Part shown: one piece after another, positions 12,301-27,300 of the stretch
Layout: each line of letters starts with the position of its first letter
Numbering within the stretch: position 1 is the first letter of the stretch
DNA from: Dendrophyllia cribrosa
Lineage: Eukaryota; Cnidaria; Anthozoa; Scleractinia; Dendrophylliidae
Length of the DNA: 64,000 bases
NCBI GenBank assembly: GCA_024195265.1
Contig: JAJLRJ010000011.1
Span: 7,488,610 to 7,552,609, forward strand
Direction of reading: 5' to 3'
Notes under the pieces: generated by a model
The model's database searches: none
Seen by the model: only the letters and a program-made list of their open reading frames with translations
Told to the model about the DNA's origin: nothing
Position numbers and translations under genes: made by a program

Positions 12301-15300
12301 GTGTGAAAATCTGTTGATGAGACTGGCTCGGTTCTACAAATACCATGGAATTAATATCAAGACTTGCTATGCCGATTTTGATAAGCATCACATTGGTGTT
12401 GTAACAGAGAGCCAGGTAAACAATAGGCTTTTAAAACCCTCGGACATACATGCAAACTTATACCCCAACCTTGGTGGTGTATTACCTTGAATTCTCCTTC
12501 AAATGATGTAAATTTGCTACTACATAAAGTAATTTTGATAGCCTGATTAAAAGGCATACAAAAGCATGGATGCAACATAGAGCCAAAAACGACTTTTATT
12601 ACCCTATTTAGCCTTTGGTGGAGAGGGGGGGGGGGGCAGGGGTGTAGCTAAGAAAACACTTAACAGACTCAAGTCTCATTAACAAGTTCAGCTGGTTTTT
12701 CTGACTTGTACACCTTCAAAATCACCCCAAGTCTCTGTTTTCTAGTGAAATTTCAGCCGTGATAAGTTCTCTTTCAGCTGGCGAAATATGCCAGTAGCCT
12801 GCTCTTTATAGCTACATATGATCCCTGGGAGGGACAATTTTTTTGTTGACCTCAAGTCGACCACAGCATTGGTAACGTTGACTTGCGGTCAACAAATATT
12901 TGAACATGTGATGAACTGTTTTCAAACCATGGAATAAAAGCAATACATGTATGTCGGTGGACCAAAATACTCAAATCTCAGAATCACTTAATCGTCTATT
13001 CCTTTGTTTTCATGCAGTTTTTTAGAAGTTTTCCTGGCTCGCCTGATGTAACAACTGAGGAGACAGTTTTACTGGCCAAGAAGTATCGGGACCCCACTCG
13101 ACCTGGACTGTGTAACTACTACAGTTTCCATGACGACATTGAAAGAAAGCAAAGAGGTAAAAATTAATTATTCAGCAATAGAGCTTTCTGTCCACTAAAG
13201 TAACTTTCAATTGTCTTGAGGAAGGCAGTTCGAAAACAAAGTAAGGCACATTTCTTCGTTTTCAATGTTTTTTGGTCGTTTGCATGTGGTTGAAAGGCCA
13301 AAACAAAATATTGGTTGAAGAACCATACGTATGAACAGCTTAAGGGCCTATTAGATAGCTGCTAAACATGTATATTTGCTTGGAACCATCTCGACTGGTT
13401 TTTAAATAACACATTGTTGGTTTGAAATATGAAATCAGGGGCACCCAACGACCGTTTTCTGTTAAATATCTGTTCGGAAAGGTATAGGTTCCCTAGAAAT
13501 TTCGAAACCGCGAAGGATCCTACGAATTTCAAGATGGCAGTTCCATTCATCTGAGATTTTCGGATTTTCTTAATGGCTTTCTCGTACTTTTTTTTCAAAA
13601 ATCGCACTTTTCCTTTGATGTTTTCTAGAATTTTCGTAAAAAATTTAAGCGAGGAGAGGATGAAGAGAGTTCTCTGTCGCCCTAGAAGATTCGATATCAC
13701 ATTTGGAATCCCTGGGGTTTTCGAATAGCCTTCTCACATCCTTCATCCTATAAAAAGGTTTCCTCAAATATTCGGCTATCAAAACGCATCATTGGGTGAC
13801 CTAACCTTCTTGAGAATCTCTAAAAACTACCTGAGGTTTTCGCGTATTGGTTAAAACATTCTTAATAAATTTTTGAAGACCATGCAAAGTTCCCCTAGAA
13901 CGACCGAACATTTTCTAGGGAAGCTTATAATTCAGTTATATAGCTTTAAAAACACTTTAGACAGCCTAAAACGGTGTTTTAAGGAATTTCGGGAAAAACC
14001 GTCGTTGGGTGCCCCTGGTGAAGCTTTCTTAATATTCAACACGACATCTCGATCCACATTCAGCTCCTGCGTTCACTTGCAAAATATCAACTTGACAATA
14101 GGAATAAAACTTTTAAATATCACAGTAATTACATTGTACCCAACGTAACATCATATAATGCATGTTGCTTTTTTCTGTTTAACGTAATGTGCTGTTCTTC
14201 TATTTAGATTTAGTTGATGAAGAAGACTTCACAAAATATATTCCTCAACAGGACTTATTCGATGATCTTGGAAGGGTAAGAACAAAGTACGCTATTCTGA
14301 AATTTTTCATTCTTTTTCGCTTAAAAGTGTGAATAATTAGTGTCAGTTCGATCAAATTTTTAAATTTCGTTTTTTGCACTTTTCAAAAGGAAATAATGTA
14401 CTTTAAAATTTTATAGTAACCTGTCCAAACTGTTTTTCAATCCGATCGATCGTTTTTTTTTTCGGCCGTACTTTTTTGGTAGCGAGAACGGCACAAAACA
14501 ATACGTTTGATGAGCGAAAGCAATGCCTCTGCACGTGCGTTTTGCATTTGGTACGTCATTTCTTAGCAGTTCTCTGCAAATCAACAACGTCAAATGATCA
14601 AATTATAGGTTTTGTGGAGAACGTAAACACACGACGGTCAATTTTCCTTTCTCTATTTGAACTTGAAAGCCGTCACTATGAATTCAGCTCCTGGACAATT
14701 CAGTCACATCAGACAAACTCAAAAAATTGGAATAATTGCAAAGTAATTCAAAGAGCGCAAATTCTTTTTCTCGATGATCTTTTCCTTGCTTTTGTCGTCA
14801 TAGTTGCTAAGTATGTATCAATAAAAAGATTGTTATTGTTATTATTAAAGCTCCCTATTGATGTTTTTAGCGCCCTGGAACACCACCTCTGCAAGACATA
14901 TTTGAGAAAATAAGAGAAGCTATCCACAAGCATGGAATACGCACCACGGAGTTTTTTAAAGACCATGACAAGTTAAGGAGTGGAGAAATCACAGAAAATC
15001 AGGTACGTATCTTAAAAGTAATATACACTGTACACCTGTTTAAAAAAAAAACGTTTTCGCATGAACGATATGGCCGCATGGTTTTCTGAAAAACGGTTAT
15101 CGTGTTCTTAGATGATTGCACATTTATTATAACAAGCTAAAATTGCCCTTAATCATCCCCCGTGAAAATATTTTAGATGGGAATAGATCTTAAATAATTA
15201 CAATTAGATTATGAGCTCGAGATTTCTATCGCGTGATAGTTGATGAGGGCGAAGGCCAAATCGACTATCACGGATAATCTTATTGTTTTAGTATAAATCT

Positions 15301-18300
15301 ACTACTAGACGTTGAACAAAACTTTAAGTGTATATGACAGATATTTTTTATTTGCTTGTTGGAATCTACATTGCGTTCTGATAAGAAAGTCGAAAAAAGT
15401 TTTTCGATATCGATTTTTCTTGTCCGTGATTTAGCCGTCTAAAAATGTGAAATTTCACTTCCGGTGGGTTACAAAACCGCGCAAGAAGAAAGACTGGAAA
15501 TAGTCCGCTGTGACGTCAATAAAAGAATGCCAGTGTCGCGGTTTCTCAGTTACTCCGTGTTTTTTGGTGCGTGTTGCTACAACCATAGACAACACACCTC
15601 AATAGAACCATGTTTCTTCCTCAAGGCGCACCAAAAATGTGAGGAACCGAGAAACCGCGACACCGGAATTCCTGTATTGACGTCACAGCGGACTATTTCC
15701 AGTCTTTCTTCTTGCGCGGTTTTGGAACCAACCGGAAGTGAAATTCCACGTTTTAGACGGCTGAAATACGGAAAAGAAAATCGATATCGAAAAAACTCTT
15801 TTCGATTTTCTTATCAGAACGCCATGTAGATTCCATCAAGCTAATAAAAAAATAACTGTCATATACACTTTAACAACAAGACAGGCTCGCGTTTTTATTT
15901 CACGACAGGATAGATAGTGAGTAGCGTAGCCAATAACAGAACAGCATTCGTGATAGAACTCCAGTAGATTTATGCTAATTGCATTTACAACTGGCAGTAC
16001 TGTAAACTGTTCTTTTTGTTCCCTTTCAGTTCATTTGTGGCCTGAGCCTTTGTTGTGGCACCCAAGCCCATCTGTCACGTGACGAGATACAAAAGGTGGT
16101 GGAGGTTTACCGTCAACCGACTGGACGAGTGAGGTACAAGGAGTTCTGCGATATAATGGAGAATGGTTAGTTGCCTATGATGTCATTGTATCCTATCGTT
16201 TAGTGACTATAATTGAAAAAGCTAATTACAATTGTGTTTATTAACAAAAAAAAACTGACCAATGAAAGAAAAACTAATTAAAGAAACCCTTCCTGGCTTT
16301 TGCAAGGTTAGCCTACACAACATGCACTTTTAGGGTGCGCGAACGGGTTTTGGGGTGCCCGAACAACGAGTGCGAGGCACGCGAGGAGGGAAGGGGAGGA
16401 AAAAATAAGCGCCTGTAGACACACCATTGTTTTGTCTCTTCCAAAACGTTCATCTGGCGAACGTAAATTCCTGTTAGCTGGTTTGAACCACGTGATGCAT
16501 GGTGCCGAAATGTGAGATCAAGATGTGAGAAAACAGGCGAACGTCAATTTCTATTGGCTGATTTGAACAACGTGATACCTTATTATAGGAAATTAACACT
16601 CCTGTAAATTAAGGTCTTGGAAATTAACGCGACTTAAATTAACGCGAATTGGAGGGAGAATTTCTTTCGAATAAAGGAAATTAACGCGAGGGAGGGGCAA
16701 ATTTTCAAAATGAAGAAAATTAACGCGATTATTGATGTCTCTAAAGATATTTTAGCTGTAGTACAAAAAAAAACGGATGTCGAGAACCGCTCTTCTGAAA
16801 GCAAGAATGAACTGGAAATATTGCAGATGACATATCTTTAAGGTTTTTACATTGTAAAAGATTCAAAATTGTGTGCAGAAAAGGGAAGGTTCATTGTTTC
16901 CTAGTTGCTATATGTGTTCGGACAGCATCCAGAATTTGGGGTGAAATTAAGGTCTCGGAAATGGACGCTCCACTTAAATAATGTCGCGGAAATTAACGCG
17001 ACTTAAATTAACGCGAATTTTGAGAATTCGCGTTAATTTCATGGAGCGTTAATTTCCTATAATAAGGTATATACAGGTATACACAGGTATATACAGAAGC
17101 TTATCACGTAGTTCTGTTATGAGCTTCTGGTATATAACAATGGTGTTTCTACAGGCGCTATACCGGATAGAAGTACTGTATAGCATGAAATTTTTGAGGG
17201 TTTTACAGCCATGCTCCGTCACGCGTGACCAGTAATCTAGAGAATGAAATGAACATTTGAATATTTCTTTGTAACGTCCGAGATTTGAATGAAACCTTGA
17301 AGATCTCTGTGGAAAACACTTTGAAAGTCACAAATTAACGGAAAATAACTTCGCTGCACGCATAAAAAAACCTAATATTGTTAGGATATGTAACATTTCA
17401 AACAAAATGATATTTTGTATTGTTGCTCTTTGTTTCCGAAAATGCGGTAAAATTCTCACGGGAATTCCGAATCTCGGAATGAATTTTCAAAACCGACGCG
17501 TAATATTGAAAACTCCATTCAATTTTCAAAAATACTGGTCACGCGTGACGGAGCATGGCTGTAATTTTTGCGGATTGCTTTCGATCCGCAAAAATAAGCT
17601 CCCTCAGAAAAAAAAAAAAACTCTCGCAAAATAATACTCCGCAAAAATTTACTCCATTCAGTCAAATAAAGAACTCTGCTTTTAATGTAAACTTGTGTTA
17701 CTGGGACGATATTAGACGTAAATAAGAACTATTAACATTGATATTTGGGAGAAAGTACTCTATCACTTTCGACGAATCCAGTGAAATGTCTCTAAGTAGA
17801 GCGTAGGGTAACTCAACAAGCACAAAAAAGTTAAATTTTTTAGTTTTCTTCCTTGTTAATGATTTGTTGCTTGATTAGGAAATCCCAAAAATTAGTTCCC
17901 AGCATAAATTTCAGTCATCTCGAACCGAAAAAAAAAATGATCCCGCAAAAAACAAAACATCTGCAAAATAAAACTCGCGCAACCTAACAGAGGTCTCTGT
18001 AAGGCTACTTCTGTTCGGTATTGTTGACCTCTTCTTAGTTGTCTAAAAAAACTTTATATATCTAATGTAATAGGTATGATACATTATAATGCCTTACAAA
18101 GTAACAAGTACGGCATACTTTAGAAAAGGTTTAAACCGCTACCGAACAGAAACATAATATCAGCACCAAGTGAAAACAAAAGGCTGGTTAATTATTTAAA
18201 CGAAGTCTAACTTAGACCGTTAAACAAGGACCCGCGCTATAAAAGGGATAGCTCCGCCCTCTCTTTGTCACACCATCACTGCTTCAACGGCTAATCAAAG

Positions 18301-21300
18301 ATGGCTGACACTGCGAGCAACACGGAGGAAGACCGTTGCCCCCCAAAAATAGGTCTAATTCTACCTTCACCAGTTCAATCTTGTATAGGATTTATCTTTC
18401 ACGAAAATAAAACTAAAAACATTTTTGGAATTCTTGCGCCTTTTAGCATGAATATAATATTTTAGCTTGCCAAATTTGCTGCATTTCACGCCGGTAACGG
18501 TTCTCCATTGGCGAGTGGATGCACGTGATGTTGACAGTTCGGTGTCAAGTGTGAAATGACTGGCGGCTTGGCCAGGCCAAGGTTCCTTTTATAGCGCGGG
18601 TCCTATTATGCGCCTTCACATCTGTTTATAAGTGGTTCATTTAAAGTAGATAAATGTTTTAATAGTCTGTGCTAAATGCCTACTTGACATTGTTTACAGT
18701 AAATAGCGTTTAAATATTAGGGTTGGCCAGATTGAAATTGAGTTAGACCGCAATTTTGTTAAACACCGTCTAAACTTCGTTTAAATAACCGGCCCTAAGT
18801 GTTTAATAGAGGGTAGTGATTGTAAGAGGGTGAAATTCTTTTCAATAGAGTAGTTTTCAATTGAGTGTTGTAAAACCAAAACCAAAGTTATTACTCTGAC
18901 TAATCACAGCAGTCGTAAACAATCCAATGAACCAATCAGAGCTCGAAGCAATTACATGTCGGCGGCGCCAAGCGCGGGAAAACGCGTGCGAGCAAGTCAC
19001 GATTGGTTTTGGTTTTACTTCTGATTGGTCGAGAAAGTGGGGCGAGATTTTTTAGCCAATCACAAAGCGTAGCAATGCAAAACCAAAGAAATAGGCCATT
19101 TCCGAGTTGCCTTTAGCCTCTCTATCAAAGCGAGGCTAGGTGCAAAACCTTTCATATGAAAATTAGTTTTCATTTGCATGTGAATGAAAACTCATTTTCA
19201 TATGAAAGGTTGTGCACCTAGCCTCGCTTTGACAACGAGGCGTAACGTAACTCAGAAATGGCCTGTTGTGTAATTACTTTCGACACTCAATTGAAAACTG
19301 CTCTAAAAGTTGTTTAAAGATAAAAATACTTTAGATTTAAACCACTGATTCTTCCTGCAGTCCACATAATTACATAAAAGACTACTATGACTCTCTAAAG
19401 GTGATGTTACACGGGACGATTCGCAACGACGATTTTAAGCGCAACATGGGTGCGCGGACGATTTTCTCCGCAATTTTTGCGTTTGCAACGCAAAACCACG
19501 AATTTTACTCAAGTTGTTTCGTGTAACATACCTGTCGTTAATTTTGTTGCGCTAACAATCGTCGTTGCGAATCGTCCCGTGTAACATTACCTTAAAACAA
19601 ACATGAATTGTAACCAACACTTGTGTATTTTTTTTCCTCGTTCTCAGCATTTACCGTACCGGATCTGGAGAAAAAACCAACTGCCGACGTATACAGACCA
19701 GCGATGGGTGCACTAGCAAAGGTAAAAATTGTTTTGAAGAAACTGAAATTAAATATTAAAGTTAAGTCTAAAGCAATTTCACGTACTGCAAAACAATTGT
19801 CTGTAAACCAAACTCGTTTCTGATCGCCAGTTTACGGACGCGAAAGTTTTCCAAGTTTACGGAACCTTAAAGTTTTTTAGGGAGCTTAAGCAATGACGAC
19901 GGCAACGCCAAGGAAAACGTCAATTGAAAAAAGGATTCACGCTATTTTAAACTACTTTGCAGTTGTTCCAATTTGTTTAGTTTGTCTAATGTGACTGGAT
20001 TGTCCAGGAGCTGAATTTGAAGGGATAGCTTTCCCATTCAAACGGAGAAAGAAAAATTAACTGTCGTGTTTACGTTCTCCACAAAACCTATAATTTGATC
20101 ATTTGACGTTGTTGTTTTGCAGGGAACGGTAAAGAAATGTACCAAAATGTAAAACGCACGTGCAGAGGCATTGTTTTCGCTAATTAAACCTGTTGTTTTG
20201 TGCCGTTCTCGCTGCCGTCACCGTCGTGGTTGCTTAAGCCTGCCGCACACTTGAGGAAAGTGCTGAGCAAAATTCCTCCCGAGGCAGTTAGCTCAGCTGT
20301 TTCCGCAAGTGTGCGCTGGATTTTTGGTGAGTTTTTCGCCTCGCGAGGTCGTGAGGCAAATATCTGACGTGTTTGATATTTTTTGCCTCACGAGACAAAT
20401 TCCTCATCGTGTGCGGGCGCCGCGAGAATCTGGCTGAGCCAAATTAATCGATTAGCCAATAAAATTGCATGGCAAGCTCACGTGATTTCAAGCTCGACAT
20501 TTAAGATGGCGGACGACAAGATGTTAAAACTTCCAGTATACAAAATGTAATATTACATTTGTATAACTGCAATTGCTGTAATTGATATTGAATCAAAGTT
20601 TTAATATCCACTTTTTTAGAATATTCTTAGGATATACACCTAATTGCAGTAATGTTGTCATAGGAAAATGAAAAATGAAAAAAGCCAAATAGGAATTAAT
20701 TAGCTTAATCATCATTCACAGCGACAGGCGGCACGATTAAGCGTGCAGCGGCTATTGTTAATTTAAATTAAGCGTGCAGCGGCTATTGTTATTTGTGTCT
20801 AATTAATTCCTACTGGCCTTTTTTCCATTTTCCGTTTTTCCATTTTTCATTTTTCTATGACAACGTTATTGTAATTAGGTGTAATTTAAATTTAGCATTT
20901 TATTAGATATTAATACAGTAAACATGCAACATACAAGGCTGCACACTGAACTCGACAAGTTTATCCTCTAGGATAACTTCGTTAACCACACTCCTGTCCG
21001 CCATCTTGAATGTCGAGCTTGAAATCACGTGAGCTCGCGATGCAATTTTATTGGCTAATCGATTAATTTGGCTCAGCTAGATTCTCACGGCGCCCGCACA
21101 CGATGAGGAATTTGTCTCGTGAGGCAAAAAATATCAAACACGACAGATATTTGCCTCACGGCCTCGCGAGGCGAAAAACTCACCAAAAATCCAGCGCACA
21201 CTTGCGGAAACAGCTGAGCTAACTGCCTCGCGAGGAATTTTGCTCAGCACTTTCCTCAAGTGTGCGGCAGGCTTTAAGCTCCCTACTAAAAAACGAAAAC

Positions 21301-24300
21301 GGTGTCACTCAAAAAATGAATTCACATCATTTTTCAACGAAATAAATGTATTAACTGCTTTGTGAATTATCCAGTTCGTTCAATTTGTCTTAGCTAATAT
21401 TGTGAAAGCTTGGAGGTGACCAAACACGTTGGATATCTTCTGAGCTCATGATTTTGCACCACGACTTTGTCGCGCTCTCCAATACAACTTTTGTCGCAAG
21501 TGTAAACAATTCGGGTGCAATATTTGCTGCGATTTGCAGTGATTTCCAAAAATCGCCGCCAAGTTGCATCAGGTTTCGAACACTGTTCGAAACCTCTGCG
21601 ACATCACGCGACAAATCGCGCTCAAGTCACACTGAAATCGCGCTTCTAGTTTACACACGCGATTCAGGAAGATGCGCGCGACAAAAGTTGCAATGAGAAG
21701 TGTGACAAAAATTGTACAATAAATCGTCCGTGTAAACGGGCCTTTCAAGGTGCAACCGACAATTTTTTTTAGTCTTCGAAAATCAACCCAAAACCATTCA
21801 ATAATTATTTTGCAGGCGCCCAATCTGCTCACCCCTCAAGAGGAAAACAGAGTGAATGAAGTACTAACGGGGTTTGCTGAAACAGTCCGCAAGCGAAGGC
21901 TTATGGCCTTTCCTTATTTCAAAGATTTTGATAGGGTAAGTAGCAAGATGTCTTTACCCTTTTAGCCCAGCAGTGATCAGCGTAAAATTTCTCCTTGTAC
22001 TACCAATGCTTAATCAATTTAAGAGGTTATGGGAATTAAAGATATGATCACCCAAGATGAATTGCCCGGATACAGTTGTCAGGTGCTCACGGTAAAGCGC
22101 TTCCCACTGTAAGTCTTACCAATCGTTATTCTTCAACTTACGGATTTTTTTTTTTTGTTTTTTTTTTGCAAGACAAGTTGCATGGCAATTGTAATGTGTA
22201 ACACTGTAAGGGCCGATTTACACGGTACAACTTTGTCGCATGCGACACGCTTAAAGCATGCTTAGGACCGATTTACACGGTACAACTTTGTCGCATGCGA
22301 CACGCTTAAAGCATGCTTAGGACCGATTTACACGGTACAACTTTGTTGCATGCGACACGCTTAAAACATGCTTACAACATGCTTACAACACGAATTACTC
22401 CGTTTAAATCAGCTCAAGTCATGTCGTAAGCATGCCGTAAGCCTGTCGCATGGAAAAAAGTTGTACCGTGTAAATCGGCCCTAAAAGTACGTCGATTTAG
22501 TCCGCAAGTCGACGTAAGGCAAGCGGCCGATTACAAGCATGACCGCACGGGACAGGGACCAATAACAGGGACCGTTTTTTGGCACGCATTCCCTATTCGG
22601 GTTAGGTGAGGGAGGGAGTATGCGGTTACTCCCGTAGAAAATATTTGAAAATTTGAGGGCCAAAGTGTGCATTTTAGGCCATTTCTGACCAAATTGAGTC
22701 TTTGTTTTAACCGCTATGAAAGATGCATTAGTAACGAAGCACCCGTTTTATTTCACTCGTAATAAAGATCAAACAGCCCATCAACTTCAGCAGTTCTTTA
22801 TTCAAATATCTTAACATATTTTCCTGAGAAATAGCCGGGACAAGAATTGAAATAACCGAGTAAAGGTCCCGGTGTCCCTGCTCTAACAAAAACCCTGCTA
22901 GGTCGTCCGACCAAACTTGTACTTACGACTCAACTCATGACTCTGTTTCATGGGCACCCAGCGCAAGTGAACAAAAGTTGTCATTTTCCAGCTTGTGTTG
23001 TTTTACGTTCCTGTTTGACTATGGCTTAATGTTTCTTCTCCTTTTTTTATATTTTCAGAGTAAGGGTTATACTCGTGGTGTCACCAAACCTCAGTTTGCC
23101 AGAATGCTTCATTTCTTATCTATGCCCGTACAACCACAGGATTTAGCAGTAAGTATTGAAACCGAATTTATCTGGAAATGTTTAGCAGTTGTGTAAAGGT
23201 GATGTAACACGGGACAATTCATAACGTAACATTGTTGCGTAAAAAGTCGTCACTGCCGTGTAACAGCGCGCGGACGATTTTAACGCAACAATTTGTTGCT
23301 GCAACATGTTGCAAGTTTTTAAAGGTGGTTAAAAAATTTGCAATATTTAGCTGCAACAAAGTGTTGTGTTACAGTCAAACCGGATGTTCCCTTGCGCGCA
23401 ACTTTGCCACGCAATGTTGGTAATTTGATCGTCAGGTTGCTCGAGCAAGTTGCAAATGCTTTGGGAAGATTCCCCGCAAAATTCCTTGCCGCTGTTCCTC
23501 GTGTCATGTTTTCTGAAGGTTCTCTTGTGTTTATTATTCTTCCGGACGAACGGAAAGTTTCTTCCAAGTGAATTGTAAATCTTTCTTCAAAATATCACCG
23601 ACCGTTGAGGGAGCGGGAAGAGTTGCTGCTGTACAAACGCCATTTTTCAACATGTTTCAATAAGGGCTTGTTGAATTTGCTGGTTTAAATGTCTTGCAAT
23701 ATTCAACAAATTCTACAACATGTGGAGTACTGAGAAACGGACCGTTCTTTTCCGCCAGGTTTACACCGCGGAGCCAATTTGCAGAAATCGATGGACTATA
23801 CATGTATTTGAAACAGTTTAATGCGAAAGACGTAATCTTGTGCTTACAAGTTCCAGTTGTTTATAACCAGATGACCATAAAGCAATCACTTGCTCTCTCT
23901 TCGGCAGCGATATCATGTCACTTCGATGTAAAAATGAATAAGCCATGAAATCCTCCCAGAAAAGTCAACTTGTCGAATCTTCTGTGAAAACAAGTAAAAG
24001 CAACTCTGCCGAACGAACTTCCCGAAACGTTTGCAACTTGCTCGAGCAACTTGACGATCAAATTACCAACATTGCGTGACAAAGTTGCAAAGTCGCGCGC
24101 AAGGGAACATCCGGTTTGACTGCAAAAATCGGCCCGCATTTCATGTTGTTACACGGAGCGGTCATTACGTTAAACATCGTCGTTAAAAATAAATTACCCC
24201 ATGTGACCAAACCTGTACTAAAATTACTGTCTTTCCAAAGGGAAATGGTTAGTTTTGTTTTGTTTGTTTTTTTCCGAGAGGCTCGAAACATCCAGACTCG

Positions 24301-27300
24301 AGGGAAAACAAAATTAACTATTTCCTGTGGAGCCAGACATTAAGGCCCCGTCCACACTACGCCGGATAAATTTGAAAACGCATTTTTTTATACGGTTAGG
24401 CCTACCGTCCACACTTATCCGGATAAATTGTCTACCGAAAACGCAAGTTTTCGAAAACGCTCTTCAGGGTGGATAAATTTGAAAACTCCGGCTTGGCATT
24501 TTAGTGTGGACGAAGAACATTTTGAAAACGGAACTTTTCGAAAACGTTCTCCAAAGTGGATGAAGTTGTAAACTCAGGCTAGGCGTTTTAATGTGGACGG
24601 AATGCTTTCGTTGCGTTTTCAAAGTAAAAATGCCGTTTTAAAACTTATCCGGCGTCGTGTGGACGGGGCCTAAGTAAATTGTTATATATATAGCAGAACA
24701 AAGGCATTTGATAGATCAAACTCTAAAGGAGGTCAGACACGAGGGGTCATGTAGCAGGGACATGTAGCAGCGACAAAAATTTGTGTAGTACACACTGAAG
24801 GACATGTAGCAGGGAAAATATCATAGCGCTTGCATACCACATGAAAATGTCGCGGGGACATGTCTCAGGGACATGTTGCAGCGACACGTCCCCTCGTGTG
24901 AACTGATACTATCATAATTGTGCAACACCATTCTTGGGGATGTTTTGTCCTGCGACATGTCTCACGGAGTTCCCAAAATTGGTGTTGCACAGTAATGACA
25001 GTATCAGTTCACACGTGTCCCTGCAACATGTCCCTGAGACAAGTCCCCGCTACATTTTCATGTGGTGTGCAAGCGCTATGATTTTTTCCCTGCTACATGT
25101 CCCCGCTACACTCCCTGCTTCATGTCCCTCAGTGTGTACTACACAAATTTTTGTCGCTGCTACATGTTGCTACGACATGTCCCATTTTTGGGTAGGCACG
25201 TGCGTTAGAAAGTTTAATTATTTGCTCGTGCGTTAAAATAGTTTAATTAGCAAAACAACATTTTGCACGTGCGTAGGAGAACAACATTGTCTGCACGTGC
25301 ATAAATTTGAGGGTCAAAAAGGTTTTTACCAAACATGGTTTACATGCACCAGTCCATTCATTTGAAACCCCTGGTACTCCCCCGGGTATGAGCGGGACAT
25401 AGCGGAGAAAAGCCCCTCGTTTTCACTAGGTTGGCGTACTCCGGTAGGTGGGAGAAACAGTTGTTGTCAGTTGAAAAGCGCTCTGACAACACACCCTGCC
25501 ATCACAATTCCACGCTCTGTTCACGTGCAACTATGGACAACATTAGATAGATTAGAGTTACGATCTGGTGGAAATCATGACAACGACGGAAGCGGATAGT
25601 TACAGCTTGGTTCCCACTAGCGACGTAAACGACGTAAGCGGAATCGTAAGCGGAATCGGAATCGCAAGAACCTTACGATCTAGTGGAAATCAAAATGACG
25701 GTAGCGACGCAAGCAGAAGCGGTATCGGAAGAAAAAGGAAACCTTCTCATCCTTCCGATTCCGATTCCGTCGCGCTTCCGATTGCGATTGCGACTCCGTT
25801 CTTTGATTTCCACTAAAACGTAAGGCTTCTTACGCTTCCGACTCCGACTCCGCTTCCGATTACGTCGCTAGTGGGAACCAGCCCTTAAGCGACGGAAGCA
25901 GAAGCGGAATCGTAAGAAAAAGGAAAACGATTCCGAATGCGACTCCGTTTTTTGATTAACACAAGAACTTAAGGCTCCTAATGCTTCCGACTCCGACTCC
26001 GCTTCCAATTACGTCTCTAGTGGGAGCCAGCCCTTACATTGCACTGTTACCCTGTTGGACTTTAGGCGGAAAACAGGTCTTTTTATTAGATGTGATTTGA
26101 CCATCAACGAGCCAATAAATGTGCGCGTTGTGTCGGCAAAGACTCCAGCTTTTCAACAAAGTATATTGATGATCTGAAATCGATTCACAAAAAGTTGTTA
26201 ACTGGGGACCCGAAATAACTTGAAAAATTATTTTTCAGTTGAACTAAAACGTAGATCTGAAATAAGTTAAAAATGGAGCGAAGTCGTAGCTGTCCAAACG
26301 ATGTCTGTGATTGGCGAACGATATAAATGATATATCACTTGAACAATGCCCCTATCCCTAATCTCTATCCCAGCGGGACAAATCTATTGTTTTCTTAGCG
26401 AATCACAGACATCGTTTGGACAAGTGCAGGACAACCCTAAAAATGACAAGACAATAGGCCTTTATCACGCCCCGTCATTTTGTATAAAAACAAAATATTT
26501 TTGCCCGCCCAACCTCACTTTCAACTTTTTCACTGCGAGGCTGGGCGGGCAAAAGCATTTTATTCTCCGGGGAGTCAACATGGCCGCCGCGTGATAAAAG
26601 CCTATTCGATCTACGGGTGAAATGGGTAACTAATCTGTTAACAACGTTATTTTTGCCGCAGCTTCTCTGCAAGAAATTCGAATATCCAGTGGGAGGTGAC
26701 ATTAACTATTCCGCTTTCGTACAAGCCATCGATCCAGGTAACTTTAAAAATACTCCATCTAAAGGTGATGTTACACGGGGCGATTCGCAACGACGATTTT
26801 AAGCTCAACGAAATTAATGACAGGTATGTTCACGAAACAACTTTAGCAAAATTCGTGTTTTTTCGTTGCAAGTTTCTTGAAGCTGAATCAAAGCTGAACT
26901 CGCAACGAAAAAATTGCAAAGAAAATCGTCCGTGCACCCATGTTGCGCTAAAAATCGTCGTTGCGTTGCGAATCGTCCCATGTAATGTGCAATTTTTGTC
27001 TCGCGCAAGTTGCATCTTCAAATCGCCTGTGTAAACTAGCGGCGATTTCAGTGTGATTTGGGCGCGATTTGTCGCGCGATGTCGCAGAGAAACCTGATGC
27101 AACTTGGCGGCGATTTTTGGGAAATCACAGCAAATCAAAGCAAATGTCGCATCCAAATCGCACAGGAAATCGCCGCCAGTTTACACCTGCGACAAAAGTT
27201 GCATTGGAGAGCGCGACAAAAATCGCATGTGTAAACGGGCCTTTAAGTGACCACTTTCTGTGAGCCACCACTTTGTAAATAACCGTTTTGTTTCTCGGTC

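Noticed and set aside
14476..14913. 145-codon plus-strand frame next to an EF-hand exon
   Set aside because: Most of it is a truncated MITE; only the last part overlaps the true exon at 14871, and in a different frame.
15464..15829. 121-codon open frame
   Set aside because: It runs through both arms of a fold-back element, and its sequence is explained by the palindrome.
21390..21832. Overlapping frames on both strands
   Set aside because: They lie in a GTGTAAAC-type MITE and mirror each other.
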